DNA from: a virus
IMG/VR virus record: IMGVR_UViG_3300025313_000054
Span: 1-40,928 of that record
Reading direction: 5' to 3' (one strand)
DNA: 40,928 nucleotides
Every line of letters starts with the position of its first letter. Within the stretch, counting starts at the first letter, position 1. Shown here one piece after another: positions 19,835 to 26,663 of this stretch. Below the pieces are notes generated by a model. That model was not told the DNA's origin and did not search any database. It saw only the letters and a list, made by a program, of their open reading frames with translations. The translations under genes and the position numbers were made by a program.

Positions 19835-20476
19835 CTAGCCCAAGAGCGCTGTGTCCAGGACAGTATAGGAGCCCCTGGCAACCCAGACGTACCCGTCGTT
19901 GTTGTCGTCGTCTAGCTTGAACATGGTGCTTTTGTCCACATTGGTGGCAGTGGGCGTTACGTGCTGACTGCCGAAAGCCAGGATCGGGTTGTTGTTTTGA
20001 TCGCAGATCTGAGCCACCCGAGCAGTGCCCGTGAAGACGTTCTTGATGTCCCGCCAGATGAAGTTGATCAACGGCACGCTGCGATTGTTGTTCTTGATCC
20101 GGACATCGGCGAACTGTTGCGAGTTCGCCATCAGATTGTCCTTGGCTCCATCCGTCATGTAAACGGATGTGAAGCCTACTGTCGAGAACTGCTGATTGCC
20201 GCAATTCACCTTGATCACTGAGGAATCTTCGATCTTCTTGCCGTTGGCATCGTGCCGGTCGTACGCGGCATCTGGCGCAAAGGCTAGACTTGCGCACCTG
20301 GCCTCGAACACGACCTGCCCGTCCGCGCCGTAGTTGGTGAAGGTGCCAGGAGTGTTTCCCAGGACGCGCATGATGTCGTCCACAGCGCTCTCGCAGGCTG
20401 AAGCGCTGGTGAAGGTGACGCCCATGATCGCGACACCTACAATCAGGAGCTTCTTTACCGTGGGGGCGATCTTCAC
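19835..20476 (-). CDS. secreted or anchored protein with signal peptide (213 aa)
   Basis: The start is placed at GTG 20476 because GGAGG lies five bases upstream; it gives a classic signal peptide (VKKLLIVGVAIMGVTFTSAS followed by Ala-Cys). The mature part is beta-rich with four cysteines and repeats of Asn/Asp turns (NNNRSVPLINFIWRD, DDDNNDGYVWVARG). Export through Sec is predicted. Its function is unknown; superinfection exclusion or host envelope change are possibilities for an exported phage protein. A CTTCAGGGG motif lies upstream. Confidence 0.65.
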   Translation of the reverse strand: MKIAPTVKKLLIVGVAIMGVTFTSASACESAVDDIMRVLGNTPGTFTNYGADGQVVFEARCASLAFAPDAAYDRHDANGKKIEDSSVIKVNCGNQQFSTVGFTSVYMTDGAKDNLMANSQQFADVRIKNNNRSVPLINFIWRDIKNVFTGTARVAQICDQNNNPILAFGSQHVTPTATNVDKSTMFKLDDDNNDGYVWVARGSYTVLDTALLG

Positions 20477-20500
20477 TTCATCCTCCATGACCTCAAGATC

Positions 20501-20527
20501 TCATGTGTATGTACCCCTGAAGTCTAG
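20501..20527 (-). promoter_or_regulatory. CTAGACTTCAGGGG motif upstream of the signal-peptide gene
   Basis: Read leftward the site is CTAGACTTCAGGGG followed by TACATACACATGAG. The first 14 bases recur exactly at 30905-30918 upstream of another anchored protein, and CTTCAGGGG recurs at 2337. A shared promoter or operator is likely. Confidence 0.5.
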
Positions 20528-20557
20528 CATGGAGGCAAAAGCGCCGTCATCTCCCAC

Positions 20558-21082
20558 TCAGGCGTCATCCCTCCAGCCAAAATCGAAATCATCCTCGAAC
20601 CGCATCTCGTGAGCAGTCCGATAGTCAAGTAGCTGCTGACTTCTGGCTGGCCAGAGCGGACAATCCTCGTCGCACATGACTTCTTCGCACATGGGACAGG
20701 AAAAGGAGTCAGCCTCGGCAGTCAGATCCAACTGCTCAACCTGACCGGCCAGCTCAAGCCACTCCTGATCGTCGACAGGACGAGCAACACCCCAGTGGGC
20801 GATCTGGCGCAGAGTCGCGACGACAGCGGCAACATCCTCTCGTTGCTGGCCGGAAGGTTGACTCGGTTTGGTCGACTCAGGTGAACAGTCCCCATCGCAT
20901 GTGATTTCCTGGCATCGGGGACAACAGAGAAAGCCAAGGGATTCGAGATGCTCAACCGCGATGGCCAGACCAGACCATCCCTGATCGTCGACAGGTCGAG
21001 CGTCGCCCAAACGGGCGATCAAACGCAAGGTCGCGACGACGGCGGCAACGTCTTCTCGTTGCTGACCGGAAGGTTCAGTCAT
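20558..21082 (-). CDS. tandem-duplicated Zn-ribbon protein (174 aa)
   Basis: Two copies of a 68-residue unit follow each other. Each starts PSGQQREDVAAVVATLR, continues with an ARPVDDQxW helix and ends with a Cys cluster (CCPRCQEITCDGDC in the first, CPMCEEVMCDEDC in the second). Each unit can bind one zinc. The DNA of the units is still highly similar, so the duplication is recent. The C-terminal tail is acidic. Family not recognised. Confidence 0.7.
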   Translation of the reverse strand: MTEPSGQQREDVAAVVATLRLIARLGDARPVDDQGWSGLAIAVEHLESLGFLCCPRCQEITCDGDCSPESTKPSQPSGQQREDVAAVVATLRQIAHWGVARPVDDQEWLELAGQVEQLDLTAEADSFSCPMCEEVMCDEDCPLWPARSQQLLDYRTAHEMRFEDDFDFGWRDDA

Positions 21083-21100
21083 GACCTGTCTCCTTGTGGC

Positions 21101-21436
21101 CTACGTTAGCGAAGTTGCTTCTATTTCGGTCCACCGGCCCCCAACTCGAACCTCGATCTTCACCTCGTGATCGGAGATGGTGAAGTTGTCCAGGTTGTTC
21201 TCTGCGACCACGGTGCGGCCGGTTTCGATCCGCAGCCAGAGGTCGAACTTTGGAGTTTTGATCATCCGCATGAAGGCGGTCTTCTTGTTCTGAAGTTGGC
21301 TGCGTTCTTCGCGGGATTCGCCACGAGCACCGGAGGGGTGATGAATAACCCGGACTCCGGTGTCGCGCTTGTTTTGGTTTTGGCCACCACTGCCGCCAGA
21401 GCGAAAAGTCTGGACCTCACAGTCATGGATGCTCAC
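21101..21436 (-). CDS. release-factor-like GGQ domain protein
   Basis: The motif RSGGSGGQNQNKRDTGVRVI (GGQ at residues 17-19) followed by HHPSGARGESREERSQLQNK is the catalytic domain of class I release factors, ArfB and related peptidyl-tRNA hydrolases. No codon-recognition domain is present. ArfB-type proteins free stalled ribosomes. At 111 aa it is shorter than ArfB and lacks the long basic tail, so ribosome rescue is inferred and not certain. It may keep translation going when host tRNAs or mRNAs are cut. Confidence 0.85.
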   Translation of the reverse strand: MSIHDCEVQTFRSGGSGGQNQNKRDTGVRVIHHPSGARGESREERSQLQNKKTAFMRMIKTPKFDLWLRIETGRTVVAENNLDNFTISDHEVKIEVRVGGRWTEIEATSLT

Positions 21437-21519
21437 ACTCAGGATGCGTCGTCTCGCCCCTGGCTCAGTCCCTCAATGAGTCATGAGGCGACTTTACCAG
21501 GAGAGATCGATCTTTACTC

Positions 21520-21551
21520 GCTGGCCGGAAGGTTCAGTCATGACCTGTCTC
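21520..21551 (-). repeat. copy of the start region of the Zn-ribbon gene
   Basis: This 32-bp stretch matches 21061-21092 at 31 positions by eye. It contains the ribosome site, the ATG and the first codons (MTEPSGQ), after which the frame stops within 15 codons. The gap 21437-21641 is thus a scar of a lost third copy or of a recombination event. Confidence 0.6.
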
Positions 21552-21641
21552 ATCTGCTTTCACTAGATCTTCTGGGCGCATGCCGAAAACCGTCCATGTG
21601 GCATTTCTCCGTTTTCGAGTTGACAGTTCGGGTAGCGCGCC

Positions 21642-22679
21642 TCAGATCAAGTAGAGATATTTGGTGCCAACCTTCAGCTTGCGGTTGATAGAGGTCGACT
21701 GTACGAAAACCGTGTAGTCCGGGTTATAGGAGGGCCTCACGCGCACCTGCATGTCCGGCAGTCCAAGCATCTGTCGAGCGTCGCCCCCAATGTAGACGTT
21801 TCCGCTGGAGTTGCGCTCCACGATCGCGATCTCTTTCTGTGGCTGGATGTCTTCAGGCTTGGACAGTTCGTAGTAGCCGCGCCCGAGGACGTAATTCTGG
21901 CCGCATGACTCGGTGAAGTCTTTGATGACACAGTCGCTCGGAACCGGGATTAGCATGTATTTGTTGCGCGCCAGGGGGACCATACTTGCCTGCTTGATGG
22001 TCGAAGCGTTGACGGCCGACGCATCTGTCGAGAACAGGGTTCGGGTGGAGCGCACACCAGACGCGCGGGCAGTCATATAACTGTCGGTGGTGGCTCGGAT
22101 GACGGCGCCGACCTCTTCCACGCCGCGCGTCGAGGTCGCATCCCAAACCTCCACGTTGCCTGCCGGGAATCCCATCTTCTTGGCCTGCATTTTGGACAGC
22201 GCGCTAGGCACCATGGCGGCTAGGGTCCAGTCGTCCGGAAGTCTGAGGATGCGTTCAGCCAGCTCGTGTGGCTTGCCCAGACTGTCGTTCTCCTCCCCGT
22301 CCGTGAAGGCGTACAGCAGGAAGGAATGGTCCCCGTAGCGGGTCGGGATTTCGCTCAGATCGCTGATGCTTTTCAAGGTCGCGTCGATGAGGGCCGTGTT
22401 ACCCGCAGGCCGATACATGGTGGCAATGCTGGGAAGGCGGAGCACATCCATGTCCCAGACTGCACAATGGATCTCAGTCCGGTAGGAGAACGTCCAGATC
22501 GAGATGCGTGTTTCCTGCTCAAGCTCTTGTGAGCGACGGGCAAGGTGCTTGACCTGCTCGTCAGCGACCCTGATCAGTGCTGGTGCCAGAGATCGCATGG
22601 ACGACGAGGCGTCCAGTACGAATCCGATGTGGTTGATGATGTTTGCGGGCTTGGTCGGTTGCGGGGTGCTGATTCTCAT
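21642..22679 (-). CDS. von Willebrand factor A domain protein (345 aa)
   Basis: The MIDAS metal site is intact: D-A-S-S-S (D23, S25, S27), a threonine in AGNTALIDATLKSI, and FTDGEEND near residue 130. The C-terminal 150 residues form a separate, beta-rich domain (GQNYVLGRGYYELSKPEDIQ) often seen behind phage vWA domains. It is the second vWA protein in the window after Ro60, but without a TROVE domain. A scaffold or chaperone-like role for a complex is likely. AAGG lies before the ATG. Confidence 0.8.
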   Translation of the reverse strand: MRISTPQPTKPANIINHIGFVLDASSSMRSLAPALIRVADEQVKHLARRSQELEQETRISIWTFSYRTEIHCAVWDMDVLRLPSIATMYRPAGNTALIDATLKSISDLSEIPTRYGDHSFLLYAFTDGEENDSLGKPHELAERILRLPDDWTLAAMVPSALSKMQAKKMGFPAGNVEVWDATSTRGVEEVGAVIRATTDSYMTARASGVRSTRTLFSTDASAVNASTIKQASMVPLARNKYMLIPVPSDCVIKDFTESCGQNYVLGRGYYELSKPEDIQPQKEIAIVERNSSGNVYIGGDARQMLGLPDMQVRVRPSYNPDYTVFVQSTSINRKLKVGTKYLYLI

Positions 22680-22754
22680 GGGCTGACCTTACGGCTCGGA
22701 TGTGACAAGAAACGTCTAGTCGATGTTGATGACCTACTCACTGGACGGCTTTCG

Positions 22755-23330
22755 CTAGAGCGCCTTCGTCGTCGTGACGTAAAAGGACTTTAAGGCGTCA
22801 ATGAATACGTTGACTTGTCGTATTGTGATGTCGAGCTTGGACTGGTTTTTGATCCATTCGGCCAAGTCCTTCTCATCCAGGTCCTTGGTGAAGCCCCAGC
22901 TCTCAGCCAGGGCGTGCGCATAGGCGTTCAATAGCTCGGATCGACGTTCGTCCGAATTCCAGACCTCTTCGAATCGATCTGGCACAAGAAGGACAGGGGT
23001 GCTGAATTCGCATAGCTGAGCCCATGAGTGCATCTCATCTCGCCCCACGCCATACCAGCCGTTCCCATGGCGCTCAAACACCCACGACTCTTTGTCTTCA
23101 TGGTCGCTCGGACGGAAGTCCGCACGCACGACAGACCCGAACGGCGGCTCCTCGGGTGTTGGAGCAGTAATCTGCTTCAACGTCATACCTTCAGGCATGG
23201 TAATGGTTATGCCTGTGGCAGTCCGGTACTCGGCTGACCCGCCAGGACAGCCGCCCGCACACCCGGGCCAATATTCGTTGGCCTCTATTTCTCCCCCGCC
23301 GAGCACGTCAGGCAGTCGATATCTTGCCAT
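22755..23330 (-). CDS. hypothetical protein (191 aa)
   Basis: The product has a compact N-terminal part with two cysteines (YWPGCAGGCPGGSAE), a beta region in which VVRADFRPSDH and WVFERHGNGWYGVGRD look like a small beta barrel, and a helical end. It recalls a family of actinophage proteins with an EPPxGSVVR motif but no function is known. It overlaps the upstream stop (TAATG). Confidence 0.6.
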   Translation of the reverse strand: MARYRLPDVLGGGEIEANEYWPGCAGGCPGGSAEYRTATGITITMPEGMTLKQITAPTPEEPPFGSVVRADFRPSDHEDKESWVFERHGNGWYGVGRDEMHSWAQLCEFSTPVLLVPDRFEEVWNSDERRSELLNAYAHALAESWGFTKDLDEKDLAEWIKNQSKLDITIRQVNVFIDALKSFYVTTTKAL

Positions 23331-23794
23331 TACTGGTCTCCTTCGGTGTTGCTACCATGCTTTCCGGGAATACCCCAAAGAACTTGCATATGATCCCGTT
23401 GGCCCTGATCGCTAATAGCAGCGGATTCGCGTCGTGGTGGTTCGGTATTGAAGACGGCTGCCAGCGCTTCCATCTGTTCGAGAGTCAAGTCATGCCCAAG
23501 CGAGAGCAACACTCCGTGCGTGCGAAGCGTGTCGCGTACGGACTCGCGGCGCCGATACATCTCGGCCCGCTCCAAGGTCATGAAATGACGCTGGCCGTAT
23601 TGGTCGTTTACTCTCTGGTCAGTGATTCTGAACTTCTCGACAGTTGTTATGTCTCCCTCGGCGCCGTACTCGATTGTCACCAAAGTTCGGCCAATCTTGG
23701 TGACAACGCCAGGGACACTAAATCCCTCAGACCTTCGAAGCCGACCGTAAACACAGACAGCATCACCAACCGCGAACTTTTTCTCAGTACTCAT
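23330..23794 (-). CDS. hypothetical protein with KOW-like N-terminus (154 aa)
   Basis: ATG at 23794 has GGGAG in front, part of a GATGGGAG start-associated site. The first 60 residues (VGDAVCVYGRLRRSEG, PGVVTKIGRTLVTIEYGAEG) read like a small SH3/KOW barrel, common in nucleic-acid-binding phage proteins. The second half is helical and charged. It starts a two-gene operon after a structured leader. Confidence 0.6.
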   Translation of the reverse strand: MSTEKKFAVGDAVCVYGRLRRSEGFSVPGVVTKIGRTLVTIEYGAEGDITTVEKFRITDQRVNDQYGQRHFMTLERAEMYRRRESVRDTLRTHGVLLSLGHDLTLEQMEALAAVFNTEPPRRESAAISDQGQRDHMQVLWGIPGKHGSNTEGDQ

Positions 23795-23820
23795 CGGACA
23801 CTCCCATCTCGCTAGAGACA

Positions 23821-23856
23821 CTTCAGGCCCCGTGCGGCGTTGGACGGGGCCTGAAG
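23821..23856. other. perfect 13-bp hairpin in a 5' leader
   Basis: CTTCAGGCCCCGT (23821-23833) pairs with ACGGGGCCTGAAG (23844-23856). It lies 27 bases before the start of the KOW-like gene. There is no U-run on either strand, so an RNA-stability or protein-binding hairpin is more likely than a terminator. Confidence 0.6.
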
Positions 23857-23915
23857 TGGACAGGCGATCGACCTGGAGACTGATCAGGGATCGCGGTCAT
23901 TGCAACGTTTTTGTA

Positions 23916-23990
23916 GCCTAGATGCAGTCTAGTACAGACGAGAGCCTGTGATCTCGCTACCTGCACTATGGGGAACGACTGTATCTAGGC
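23916..23990 (-). ncRNA. candidate structured RNA, long stepped hairpin
   Basis: GCCTAGATGCAGTC (23916-23929) pairs with GACTGTATCTAGGC (23977-23990) through 14 pairs with one G-U. Directly inside, TAGTACAG and CTGCACTA continue the stem with one mismatch, and CGAGA/TCTCG closes an apical hairpin. It lies in the 284-bp gap 23795-24078 and has no U-run. It may be a leader element of the KOW-like operon or a separate small RNA; strand is assumed from the flanking genes. Confidence 0.45.
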
Positions 23991-24014
23991 AAGAACACAG
24001 CCAGGGGGATAGCT

Positions 24015-24028
24015 CCAAGGCGCCTTGG
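24015..24028. other. 14-bp perfect palindrome CCAAGGCGCCTTGG
   Basis: The palindrome lies 50 bases downstream of the ParB-like gene and inside a wider CAGCC...GGCTG inverted repeat. It could be a terminator core or a binding site for a dimeric protein; the neighbouring ParB-like proteins make the latter worth noting. Confidence 0.45.
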
Positions 24029-24078
24029 CTGCAACACTCAACGACCATACTGCCTGTTGCCTCTCACATGCAAGGGGC

Positions 24079-24918
24079 TTATCTGCGCTGATAGTCTGGC
24101 AACTTAGCCGCGTCACGCTTGCCCTTGTTGTAGACGCCCGTCAGAACGTCACAGACCGCTACCGCGACGCGCCCACCCCTGGCCGCATGGTAAGGCTTCG
24201 CCAGGTCGACGATCTGCTTCGCGCCGTCAGCGCCTAGCTTCTTCAGGCTCCCCTTGAACCATTTGACATCCACGACTTCACCGTGGTACTCCAGGAAGGT
24301 TGTAAGCCCTTCCACGATGCGCCCATCAAGCGATCGCTTATCCACTGTGGTCCAAGCATCAGAGATGATGTCAAGTGCCCTGTCGAGCAGATCGAAGCCG
24401 TTTGGTCGTTCGACGATTCGCAGTGCGGTTTTGACTGCACTGAAAGAATCGGTGCTGATCTTCCCTCCGTACTCTTCGATGATAGAGATGATTCTTTGGG
24501 CTCGCTCTGAGCCTTCCACCGATTCGGCACGGAACAGGTCCACAGCGTGCATAGTGGTGGACTGATTTAGGAGCCTGAACAGTCTGGCTTCCTGTTGAAG
24601 TGTCAGGCCATGGAAAACACGACAGTGGAGCGCGGCGGGGGCGGTTGGAACCAGCTTGCATACCTCGCTTCGATGCCACCCGTCAAGCGCGATGAACGTT
24701 CCATTCTTGCGCTCGGACAGCACCAGTGTCCCGAGGGCTGGTGCATAGAACTTGGCGACCATTGCATTGAGTTTTTGCTTATTCAGCTTCGCTCGCTGCA
24801 CCTTGTGGTCAATCACAATCCGATCGACTGCAACAAGACGGAAGTCGCTCTGTAGGTCTTCCTCCTCTTCGATTTCGTTAACGATCTCGGAGAAGTCAGG
24901 CATCTTTGGTGGTGTCAT
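24079..24918 (-). CDS. ParB/sulfiredoxin-fold protein 1
   Basis: The N-terminal half has the ParB nuclease-like pattern: VAVDRIVIDHKVQRAKLNKQ, then LVLSERKNGTFIALDGWHRS, where GWHR replaces the usual GxRR box, followed by LTLQQEARLFRLLNQSTTMH. No clear helix-turn-helix follows. Proteins of this group bind nucleotides (CTP or ATP) and include phage DNA-modifying and host-takeover proteins. It is coupled by ATGA to a second ParB-like gene, so the two may form a complex. Confidence 0.75.
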   Translation of the reverse strand: MTPPKMPDFSEIVNEIEEEEDLQSDFRLVAVDRIVIDHKVQRAKLNKQKLNAMVAKFYAPALGTLVLSERKNGTFIALDGWHRSEVCKLVPTAPAALHCRVFHGLTLQQEARLFRLLNQSTTMHAVDLFRAESVEGSERAQRIISIIEEYGGKISTDSFSAVKTALRIVERPNGFDLLDRALDIISDAWTTVDKRSLDGRIVEGLTTFLEYHGEVVDVKWFKGSLKKLGADGAKQIVDLAKPYHAARGGRVAVAVCDVLTGVYNKGKRDAAKLPDYQRR

Positions 24919-25787
24919 TTTGGCTCTCGGTCCCCTTCGGTGACGTTCTGCTTGTACTGTTTCCGGATTTCCTTACGGACTGTGTAGATTCGCTGAAGGA
25001 TGTCCGTTATCGACTTGTCCCAGGCGACCAGCTCCTCCCGGTCGTGCCCCGGATCCAGGCTGTCTGGCGGTGGCAGCGCGAGCACTGTCCCCTGCAGTCC
25101 CGCAATGGCGCCAGTAAATGCTAGGCGTTGATCCTTTATGAGACTTTTGTCGGACACTTTTGGAGTCGACAAATACGCTGCACGCTTCATCGTCGCGATC
25201 AAACCGTAAGGCTGACCCTTCACCTCAACTTCCGGCACGACGGCACGCATTCGCTCGCGCGCCGCTGGGGAGTATGTAGCCTGGTCATTAATCATCGACC
25301 AGGCTCGACTCAGCTCAACGAGGACCTTCTTGGGCATCCCTATAGCACGCGGAAGCGCAAGACCGATTCCCGAGTTGCCCCCGCGGACAGTCTTAAGTCC
25401 TAGCTGCTTGGTGATGACTGCCTGCTGCCGGGAGATCGGTAGGTAGATCTCGCGGAGCAGCGCAATTAGCTCCATTGTTTCAAGCCAGGACATGGGCATA
25501 GCACTTGGTTTGGTGGCCTGCATCTGTTCCGTAATAACCGTGAAGTCTGCGGTGCACAGGACGCTGACCTCAGACCAGCCGAGCTTTGTCGCTGCCTCGA
25601 TCCGCCTAGCCCCGTCGATAACTCGATAGGACGGATCAACCAGTACTGGCATTAGTTGGCCGCCAAGCTTGCCTTTACCGTTCATGCTTTGCGCAAGCGT
25701 GTCAAGATTTCCCATGTTTTTGCGAATCCAAGCAGGATTTGCATTTCGAAGATGCTCGATCGGTAGTCGAGTGTCCGATGCGGACAA
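24915..25787 (-). CDS. ParB/sulfiredoxin-fold protein 2
   Basis: The protein starts MSASDTRLPIEHLRNANPAW and carries LMPVLVDPSYRVIDGARRIE, the canonical ParB box with the GARR arginines, then a helical region that could include a DNA-binding helix-turn-helix (ISRQQAVITKQLGLKTVRGG). The start is set at TTG 25787, seven bases after GGGAGG; ATG 25802 is possible but would use the ribosome site itself as codons. A role in plasmid-like partition, transcription control or DNA modification cannot be chosen from sequence alone. Confidence 0.75.
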   Translation of the reverse strand: MSASDTRLPIEHLRNANPAWIRKNMGNLDTLAQSMNGKGKLGGQLMPVLVDPSYRVIDGARRIEAATKLGWSEVSVLCTADFTVITEQMQATKPSAMPMSWLETMELIALLREIYLPISRQQAVITKQLGLKTVRGGNSGIGLALPRAIGMPKKVLVELSRAWSMINDQATYSPAARERMRAVVPEVEVKGQPYGLIATMKRAAYLSTPKVSDKSLIKDQRLAFTGAIAGLQGTVLALPPPDSLDPGHDREELVAWDKSITDILQRIYTVRKEIRKQYKQNVTEGDREPK

Positions 25788-25820
25788 TGTGTAGCCTCCC
25801 ATCTGTAACCTAGAGTAAGT

Positions 25821-25857
25821 CCGCCCCCCGGGGTGCACAAAATCCCTCGGGGGGCGG
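25821..25857 (-). terminator. GC-rich hairpin between the tRNA-like gene and parB2
   Basis: CCGCCCCCCGGG (25821-25832) pairs with CTCGGGGGGCGG (25846-25857) with one G-U pair. Read leftward it follows the tRNA-like gene and precedes the ParB-like gene, so it can separate the stable RNA from the mRNA as an attenuator. Confidence 0.6.
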
Positions 25858-25903
25858 GTTTGTCGTGGCCAAAAGATAGTGCGTATCAGTGAACCACGAC
25901 CAG

Positions 25904-26023
25904 TGGCAGCATTCGGATTTGAACCGAAAACCTTCGAGTCCCCATTCCGCTACTGTGTCCGTCTGACGAACCTCAGGTTTATACGGCTATGGTTCGATGC
26001 GCTACCGATTGCGCCATGCTGCC
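25904..26023 (-). tRNA. tRNA-like gene with an enlarged anticodon arm
   Basis: Acceptor GGCAGCA/TGCTGCC, D-stem GCGC/GCGC with loop AATCGGTA, and T-stem TTCGG/CCGAA with loop TTCAAAT are perfect; the discriminator is A. Between D- and T-arm lie about 70 bases instead of about 22. A four-pair TCGA/TCGA stem stands where the anticodon stem should be. The extra 45 bases can form CGAACC/GGTTCG and AACC-TGA-GGTT hairpins. The insert is far too short for a group I intron. It may be an unusual intron, a degenerate tRNA or a tRNA mimic. The amino acid cannot be assigned. Confidence 0.6.
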
Positions 26024-26053
26024 GTAAGAACCGATCCCCTTTAGTCCATGACT

Positions 26054-26061
26054 CTCCCATC
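26054..26061 (-). promoter_or_regulatory. orphan GATGGGAG start-associated site
   Basis: Read leftward GATGGGAG is followed by AGTCATGGACTAA, a two-codon frame. Elsewhere in the window the same octamer precedes the starts of real genes. This copy appears to have lost its gene, perhaps when the tRNA-like element was inserted. Confidence 0.5.
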
Positions 26062-26267
26062 TCGTCTACTGTCTACCGCCTACGCACTGTTTCTTGCCGA
26101 CGTGCCGCAATGTGTCCGATTGGATCGGATTGCCACATTTTGGGCACGGAATGCGTCTCCGCGGTCCCGAGAGCCCCAAATAGATGCGCTTAGCTTTGCT
26201 GAGTGGTTGCAAGCGACGCCTAATCGCGGACATCTAAGCCTCCGTGTTTTGGTCGCGGTCAAGCGAG

Positions 26268-26395
26268 CTGGAAGGTCCTGACGGATCAACGGTTTCTCAG
26301 TCTCCCACGAGCAGGGTCTGAGCGGCTTTTGAGCTACTATCCTGCCCGTTCCGTTGTGGTTTTAGCGACTCCACCTAGCCGTCAGGACCTTCCAG
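26268..26395 (-). ncRNA. candidate structured RNA of about 128 nt upstream of terminase
   Basis: CTGGAAGGTCCTGACGG (26268-26284) pairs without mismatch with CCGTCAGGACCTTCCAG (26379-26395). Nested inside are CAACGG/CCGTTG (26287-26292 with 26351-26356) and GCAGG/CCTGC (26311-26315 with 26341-26345). The gene-free stretch 26024-26663 holds this structure, an orphan start site and the palindromic promoter at 26581-26608, which points leftward into it. A leftward transcript is therefore assumed. The position before the terminase also makes a packaging-related role worth testing, without direct evidence. Confidence 0.55.
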
Positions 26396-26580
26396 TCTCT
26401 ACATGCAACGCGAACCTACCCATGAAGGGCTCAGCCTGCGGTGTGCCGCTCCGCCAGTAACAGGGAAGACGGGCGAAGCAACACGCTTGGAGTCTTGTTC
26501 AGCACCACCTTTGCCTGCGGTAGAAGTGGCGCTGAACCTTCCTCCTGAAGCTCGGTCCGCAGTTCCTCGCTTCGACCCAA

Positions 26581-26608
26581 AGCTTACACGGGTACGTACC
26601 CGTGTCAA
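26581..26608 (-). promoter_or_regulatory. consensus leftward promoter around a 20-bp palindrome
   Basis: Read leftward, TTGACA (26603-26608) and TAAGCT (26581-26586) are 16 bp apart. The spacer and box edges form the perfect palindrome ACACGGGTACGTACCCGTGT (26586-26605), an ideal site for a dimeric repressor. It should drive the structured RNA, the tRNA-like gene and the ParB operon. Confidence 0.8.
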
Positions 26609-26650
26609 GCCCGTTCACAGAGCAAACTAGGAATCGGACATATCCCCGTG

Positions 26651-26663
26651 TAAGCTGATTTTC
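26651..26663 (+). promoter_or_regulatory. TAAGCT box for leaderless terminase mRNA
   Basis: TAAGCT (26651-26656) is followed by seven bases and then the terminase ATG, without a ribosome site. The same -10 hexamer serves the leftward promoters at 5524 and 26581. A -35 box is not evident. Confidence 0.5.

Noticed and set aside
19680-20297. A 205-codon leftward frame inside the signal-peptide gene
   Set aside because: It is a shadow frame; the other frame has a signal peptide, a good start and a normal composition.
25904-26023. tRNA gene with a group I intron
   Set aside because: The extra sequence is about 45 bases, far below the size of a self-splicing intron, and no core elements are seen.
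26268-26395. A phi29-type packaging RNA
   Set aside because: Only position and the presence of stems support it; no sequence or loop pattern of pRNA is seen, so it is kept only as a question.
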